64,000 nt of DNA from JAZNQN01 sp045590195. Lineage in GTDB: Bacteria > Bacillota > Clostridia > UMGS1883 > UMGS1540. The notes beneath the pieces were generated by a model. That model did no database searches. It saw nothing but the letters and a program-made list of their open reading frames with translations, and had not been told where the DNA came from. The stretch lies in contig JAZNQN010000044.1 in NCBI GenBank assembly GCA_045590195.1, positions 62,001 to 126,000 on the forward strand. Reading direction: 5' to 3'. The position numbers and the translations under genes are program-made. Position 1 is the stretch's first letter. Each line of letters opens with the position of its first letter. Positions 59,911 to 64,000 of this stretch are shown in pieces.

Positions 59911-61761
59911 TTATTTTCCTTCCTCTCTTAAAAACAGGGCAAAACCCTTCTCGCCAATTAAAACTTTATCATCACTTGATTCTGCATTTCTTAAAACTGC
60001 AGGATTTAAAAATTCACAAGCAAATTGATTTTTACCCATGTTTATAACCATAGTGGCAGTTTCGTTTTTATATTTTCTTCCAAAAACCAAAACATTCTCT
60101 TCTGTTTCAAAAGTTATGTTACCTCTTTGTAAAGCAACATTTTCATTTTTAAACTTTGAAAGTGTTTTTATAAACTCAAAAAGCTCGTCGTTTTTAAACT
60201 TTTCAGTAAAATAGCCGCGGCAAAAGGGGTCGCCAAAGCCTTGCATAGCCACCTCGTCGCCATAATATATGCAGGCTGTACCGGGCAAGGTAAACTGTAA
60301 AAATGTTGCCACAAAAACCTTTTGAATTGCTTTATCAAGTTCCTCGCCGCAAAGAATATATTCAGCTTTTTCAGCTTTAGTCATATTTTTGTCAGCTTCA
60401 GAAAGAGCTGTTATAATTCTTTCAGTATCGTGAGTTGAAAGGCTGTTCATAAGGCTATGCAGTGCATCGGCAGGGTAGTTTTCCGCAATATTCATAATTT
60501 GCGAAGCAAAGTCTTTCACAGAAATTTTGCCACAAACTAAATCAATAATCGCATTTTTGAAAACATAGTTCATAACGCTGTCAAGCTCGGCGTGAGAAAA
60601 ATATTTTCTTCTTTTGCCATAGCTTATTTTGTTTGAAGCATCTTCCCAAACCTCGCCGATTACAAAGCTTTCCTTCTTAACTTCTTTAACCTTATCCCTA
60701 AGAAGTTTTATAAACTCATCAGGCAGTTCATCGGCTACATCAAGGCGAAAGCCATCTGCGCCAAGTGAAAGCCAATGCTCTACTACGCTATCTTTATCGC
60801 GGATAATGTAATTTAAAAAGCCCTCACTAAGTTCCTCTACACAGGGCAGTGTTTCTATTCCCCACCATGCATCATATTTATCGGGAAAACTTATAAAATT
60901 AAACCAATCCTTATAAGGCGAGGTTTCATTTGAGCAAACACCGCTGCCAAATTCATTTTCTTTGTCAAAATAAATACTGCGGCTTCCTGTATGAGAAAAA
61001 ACGCCGTCAAGTATAATTTTAATTCCCCTCTCGTGTGCCGAGCGACAAAGTGATTTAAAATCGTTTTCATTACCTAAAAGCGGGTCAATAGTTTTATAAT
61101 CGCAGGTATCGTATCTGTGATTTGAATAAGCCTTGAAAATAGGGTTTAAATATATAATGGAAACCCCAAGGCTTTTAATATAATCAAGCTTTTTCTCTAT
61201 TCCCTCTAAGTTTCCGCCATAAAAGTCACAATTTAAAACTTTTCCGTTTTCATCAGGCAGAAATTCAGGGGTTTCTTCCAAATCAGTATGAATTTTAAAA
61301 GGCTTTAATTTTTCATCAAAGGGGCAAAGTCGCACTCTATGAAATCTGTCAGGAAAAATCTGATACATAACCTTGCCCTGAAAACATTCGGGCACGGCAA
61401 AATTTTTGTCATAACAGGTTATCTGCCAAAGGTTGCCCTCTTCAATATTTGTATCGCTCTCGCCATATTTATAAAGGGCAAAATCAGATTCTTCGCAGTA
61501 AAAATAAAAATAATAAAAATATAGGCCGCAATCCGATAATGAAAAAGTGGCAGAATATGTTTCGTAACTGTCACATTTTCCTGAAAGCGAAAGGGAAACA
61601 ATAAATTCCCCTCCGCTTATATCGTTTTTAAGCCTACACTCTACCGCCTTTGTGCGGCAGGAAGCGGGAACTTTAACTGAAATTTTACATTCCTCTCCCT
61701 GCCTTAGTGCACCAAAAGGCGATTTATATTCAGTTTTTTTGGAATCGTAAAGTATTCTCAA
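59911..61761 (-). CDS. GH13 alpha-glucosidase/neopullulanase-type enzyme
   Basis: This 616-residue protein has an N-terminal beta domain (about 1-120) and a GH13 barrel. The four conserved regions are DGVFSHTG, GFRLDVADEL (nucleophile Asp), VIGEVWED (acid/base Glu) and LSTHDTERI (transition-state His/Asp). A C-terminal beta domain completes it. No signal peptide is seen, so it acts on intracellular maltodextrin, glycogen or branched glucan. The start is a TTG at 61761 with AAAGGA 9 bases upstream. It follows glgP by 19 bases. Confidence 0.93.
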   Translation of the reverse strand: MRILYDSKKTEYKSPFGALRQGEECKISVKVPASCRTKAVECRLKNDISGGEFIVSLSLSGKCDSYETYSATFSLSDCGLYFYYFYFYCEESDFALYKYGESDTNIEEGNLWQITCYDKNFAVPECFQGKVMYQIFPDRFHRVRLCPFDEKLKPFKIHTDLEETPEFLPDENGKVLNCDFYGGNLEGIEKKLDYIKSLGVSIIYLNPIFKAYSNHRYDTCDYKTIDPLLGNENDFKSLCRSAHERGIKIILDGVFSHTGSRSIYFDKENEFGSGVCSNETSPYKDWFNFISFPDKYDAWWGIETLPCVEELSEGFLNYIIRDKDSVVEHWLSLGADGFRLDVADELPDEFIKLLRDKVKEVKKESFVIGEVWEDASNKISYGKRRKYFSHAELDSVMNYVFKNAIIDLVCGKISVKDFASQIMNIAENYPADALHSLMNSLSTHDTERIITALSEADKNMTKAEKAEYILCGEELDKAIQKVFVATFLQFTLPGTACIYYGDEVAMQGFGDPFCRGYFTEKFKNDELFEFIKTLSKFKNENVALQRGNITFETEENVLVFGRKYKNETATMVINMGKNQFACEFLNPAVLRNAESSDDKVLIGEKGFALFLREEGK

Positions 61762-61780
61762 ATCAACCTATCCTTTTATA

Positions 61781-64000
61781 TTATTTGCAATGCCAGATGT
61801 TTTTTGCATATTCAAGCACAGCTCTGTCAGAGGAGAAAATGCCTGCTTTTGCAATATTAACAAGCGACATATCGAAAAACTTATTCTTATCCATATAAGT
61901 TTCGCCAACTCTCTGCTGAGCTTTTACATAAGAATCGAAATCTGCAATAGTCATATATGCATCGGCTGTGCCATATGCGTTTGTAAGAAGCGATGCGGCA
62001 ATATCATCAAATCTTGCGCCGAGCACATTTGAAGTAAGCATATCCAAAACCTTTTTAAGGCTGTCGTTATTTCTTATAAAGTCGGTTGGAGAATAGCCTT
62101 TGCGCCATAAATCTTCAACCTCGTCGGCATGCATACCAAAAAGGAAAATGTTATCCTCGCCAACTGCCTCGGAAATTTCAACATTAGCGCCATCAAGTGT
62201 ACCAAGGGTTACAGCGCCGTTTATCATAAGTTTCATATTACCTGTTCCCGATGCCTCTTTGCCGGCAATTGAAATCTGCTCGGAAATATCAGCCGCAGGA
62301 ATAATTTTTTCTGCAAGAGAAACGCGGTAATCTTCGATAAATACAACTTTAATTTTGTCCCTTACAACGGGGTCGTTATTTACAAGGTTTGAAACTGCAA
62401 CAATAAGCCTAATAATCTGTTTTGCCATAAAGTAACCTGCCGATGCTTTTGCCGCAAAAACAAATGTTCTTGGCGGAATGTTAATGGAAGGGTTTTCTTT
62501 AATAACATTATACATATGCATAATCTGCAAAACATTTAAAAGCTGACGTTTGTATTCGTGAAGCCTTTTAATCTGAATATCAAATAAAGAATCCGGGTCT
62601 ACATTTACGCCATTTGCAGTGGAAATGTATTTTGCAAGTCTTATTTTATTGTTTCTTTTAATTTTTTCAAGATTTTCATGAACTGCTGCATCGCCCCTGA
62701 ATTTCATTAAATCTTCAAGCGCAGTTGCATTTTTCTTAAATTTAGGGCCGATAAGTTCTTCAATATAGTCAGTAAGTTCAGGGTTTGCCTGCATAAGCCA
62801 TCTTCTGTAAGCAATACCGTTTGTAACGTTAGTAAACTTTTTGGGGGCAATATTATAGTAATCTTTAAAAATGCTCTCAGTTAAAATGTTTGAATGAAGC
62901 TTTGAAACGCCGTTTACGCTGTGGCAGCAGGCAAGACAAAGGTTAGCCATTTTAACTTCGCCAAAAGCGATTGGAGCCATATATTCGATTTTTGCGTGGT
63001 CGCCCGGATAAATTTCGTAAAGCGACTGCACAAGGCGGCGGTTAATTTCCGCAACAATCTGATAAATTCTTGGCAGCTGATCGCGGAACATATTTTCGTT
63101 CCAGCGCTCCAGTGCTTCGCTCATAACTGTGTGGTTAGTGTAAGAGAGAGTCTTCTCTGCAATTGCCCATGCATCGTCCCAGCCGTATGAATATTCGTCC
63201 ATTAAAATACGCATAAGCTCAGGTACACAAAGGGCAGGATGAGTATCGTTTATATGAACCGAAACTTTATCTGCAAGGTTATCAAGAGTTTTGTATCTCT
63301 TAAAGTGCTTTGAAACAATTGTCTGAAGCGATGCACTAACAAAGAAATACTGCTGACGAAGCCTTAAAATTTTGCCGTCAATATGGTCATCGGCAGGATA
63401 CAAAATTTTAGAAATAACCTCTGCTCTTGTATTCTCTTCAAGAGCTTTTGCATAATCGCCGCGCGAAAAAGCTGCCATATCAAGGCTTTTTGGCGATTTA
63501 GCGCTCCACAAAACAAGTTTGTTAACAGCCGCACTATCGTAACCTGATATAAACATATCATAAGGCACGGCGATAACCGATGAATAATCTACGTGCTGTG
63601 CACTGTAGCCGTTTTCATCGAATTTTTCCAAAACTCTGCCGCCGAATTTAACTTCCATTGATTCATCTGCTCTTGCGCTGAGCCATACATCGCCCATTCC
63701 CAGCCAATCGTCAGGAAATTCCATCTGCCATCCGTCAACAACCTTCTGCCTGAAAATACCAAACTCGTATCTGATAGAATAACCTGTTGCAGGTATTCCA
63801 GTGGAAGAGAGCGAGTCCATATAGCAGGAAGCAAGCCTTCCAAGGCCGCCGTTACCAAGGCCTGCATCAGGCTCCATTTCGTAAAGCTTATCAATATCAA
63901 TGCCCATTTTCTTAAGAGCACCGCGGAACTGTTTTTCAATTTTTAAGTTGGAAAGATTATTTCGAAGTGAAGTACCTACCAAAAATTCCATTGAAAGGTA
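61781..64000 (-). CDS. glgP: Glycogen/maltodextrin phosphorylase, N terminus cut by window edge
   Basis: The frame runs to the right edge; the first visible codons read YLSMEFLVGTSLRNNL, a conserved segment close to the family N terminus, so perhaps 60-80 residues are missing. The PLP-lysine region EASGTGNMKLMINGAVTLG and the GANVEI segment near the C terminus are intact. The enzyme releases glucose-1-phosphate from alpha-1,4-glucan ends. It is upstream of and co-directional with the GH13 gene, giving a glycogen-degradation operon. The ATG at 63991 is internal, not the real start. Confidence 0.96.
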   Translation of the reverse strand, partial: YLSMEFLVGTSLRNNLSNLKIEKQFRGALKKMGIDIDKLYEMEPDAGLGNGGLGRLASCYMDSLSSTGIPATGYSIRYEFGIFRQKVVDGWQMEFPDDWLGMGDVWLSARADESMEVKFGGRVLEKFDENGYSAQHVDYSSVIAVPYDMFISGYDSAAVNKLVLWSAKSPKSLDMAAFSRGDYAKALEENTRAEVISKILYPADDHIDGKILRLRQQYFFVSASLQTIVSKHFKRYKTLDNLADKVSVHINDTHPALCVPELMRILMDEYSYGWDDAWAIAEKTLSYTNHTVMSEALERWNENMFRDQLPRIYQIVAEINRRLVQSLYEIYPGDHAKIEYMAPIAFGEVKMANLCLACCHSVNGVSKLHSNILTESIFKDYYNIAPKKFTNVTNGIAYRRWLMQANPELTDYIEELIGPKFKKNATALEDLMKFRGDAAVHENLEKIKRNNKIRLAKYISTANGVNVDPDSLFDIQIKRLHEYKRQLLNVLQIMHMYNVIKENPSINIPPRTFVFAAKASAGYFMAKQIIRLIVAVSNLVNNDPVVRDKIKVVFIEDYRVSLAEKIIPAADISEQISIAGKEASGTGNMKLMINGAVTLGTLDGANVEISEAVGEDNIFLFGMHADEVEDLWRKGYSPTDFIRNNDSLKKVLDMLTSNVLGARFDDIAASLLTNAYGTADAYMTIADFDSYVKAQQRVGETYMDKNKFFDMSLVNIAKAGIFSSDRAVLEYAKNIWHCK

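Overview
The window is AT-rich DNA from a strictly anaerobic, fermentative, low-GC Gram-positive bacterium, most likely a member of the Clostridia. The evidence is multi-subunit [FeFe] hydrogenases, strong AGGAGG ribosome sites with GTG/TTG starts, SLH-domain and lipoprotein export, NlpC/P60 wall hydrolases, and AT-rich sigma-A promoters. No phage genes, transposase or CRISPR array were found.

Positions 1-3591 (minus strand) hold an operon for an NAD-dependent 2-hydroxyacid dehydrogenase with a malate-type specificity residue, class II fumarase, HdrB and HdrC, and the first nine codons of an HdrA-like gene that runs off the left edge. It looks like the reductive C4 branch (oxaloacetate-malate-fumarate) tied to a soluble Hdr-type electron complex. 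Positions 3732-19306 (minus) form a 15.6 kb redox cluster: two complete HydABC sets of electron-bifurcating type, an NfnAB pair, two small thioredoxin-like [2Fe-2S] ferredoxins, a PAS-bearing sensory [FeFe] hydrogenase homologue, a SpoIIE/PP2C phosphatase and a group-B-like [FeFe] hydrogenase. Candidate Rex (NADH-sensing) boxes lie at the promoters of both the C4 operon and the first HydCBA operon, so the two regions probably answer to the same redox signal.

Divergent lysS (19585-21147) is followed by a 311 bp inverted-repeat element. A V/A-type ATPase operon (21474-28685, minus) has order E-DUF2764-A-B-D-I-K and no recognisable subunit F. Next come an SLH/SGNH hydrolase with an ABC exporter, and a TIGR02436-type four-helix-bundle gene flanked on both sides by phased arrays of tiny hairpins. 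A 1219-residue secreted beta-sandwich protein and a cysteine-rich membrane protein follow.

Positions 37220-48724 are mainly carbohydrate and polyamine genes: two glycoside-hydrolase-like proteins with an AraC regulator, a PfkB kinase plus D-lyxose isomerase with a divergent AraC regulator, and potABCD. A strongly promoted, highly structured, terminator-ended non-coding RNA of about 360 nt sits directly upstream of potA. After a tRNA-Thr(CGU) and another hairpin cluster come two duplicated NlpC/P60 genes with almost identical promoters and an EamA transporter. A sugar or polyol oxidoreductase set follows (MDR, SDR, Gfo/Idh, AraC, TIM-barrel isomerase), with S-adenosylhomocysteine hydrolase. 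The right end is a storage-glucan operon: glycogen phosphorylase (cut by the edge), GH13 glucosidase and a K+/H+ antiporter.

The strongest candidates for undescribed biology are the hairpin-array cassette at 31804-32439, the RNA upstream of potA at 48752-49114, the branched element at 42219-42288, and the combined hydrogenase/phosphatase sensing cluster.
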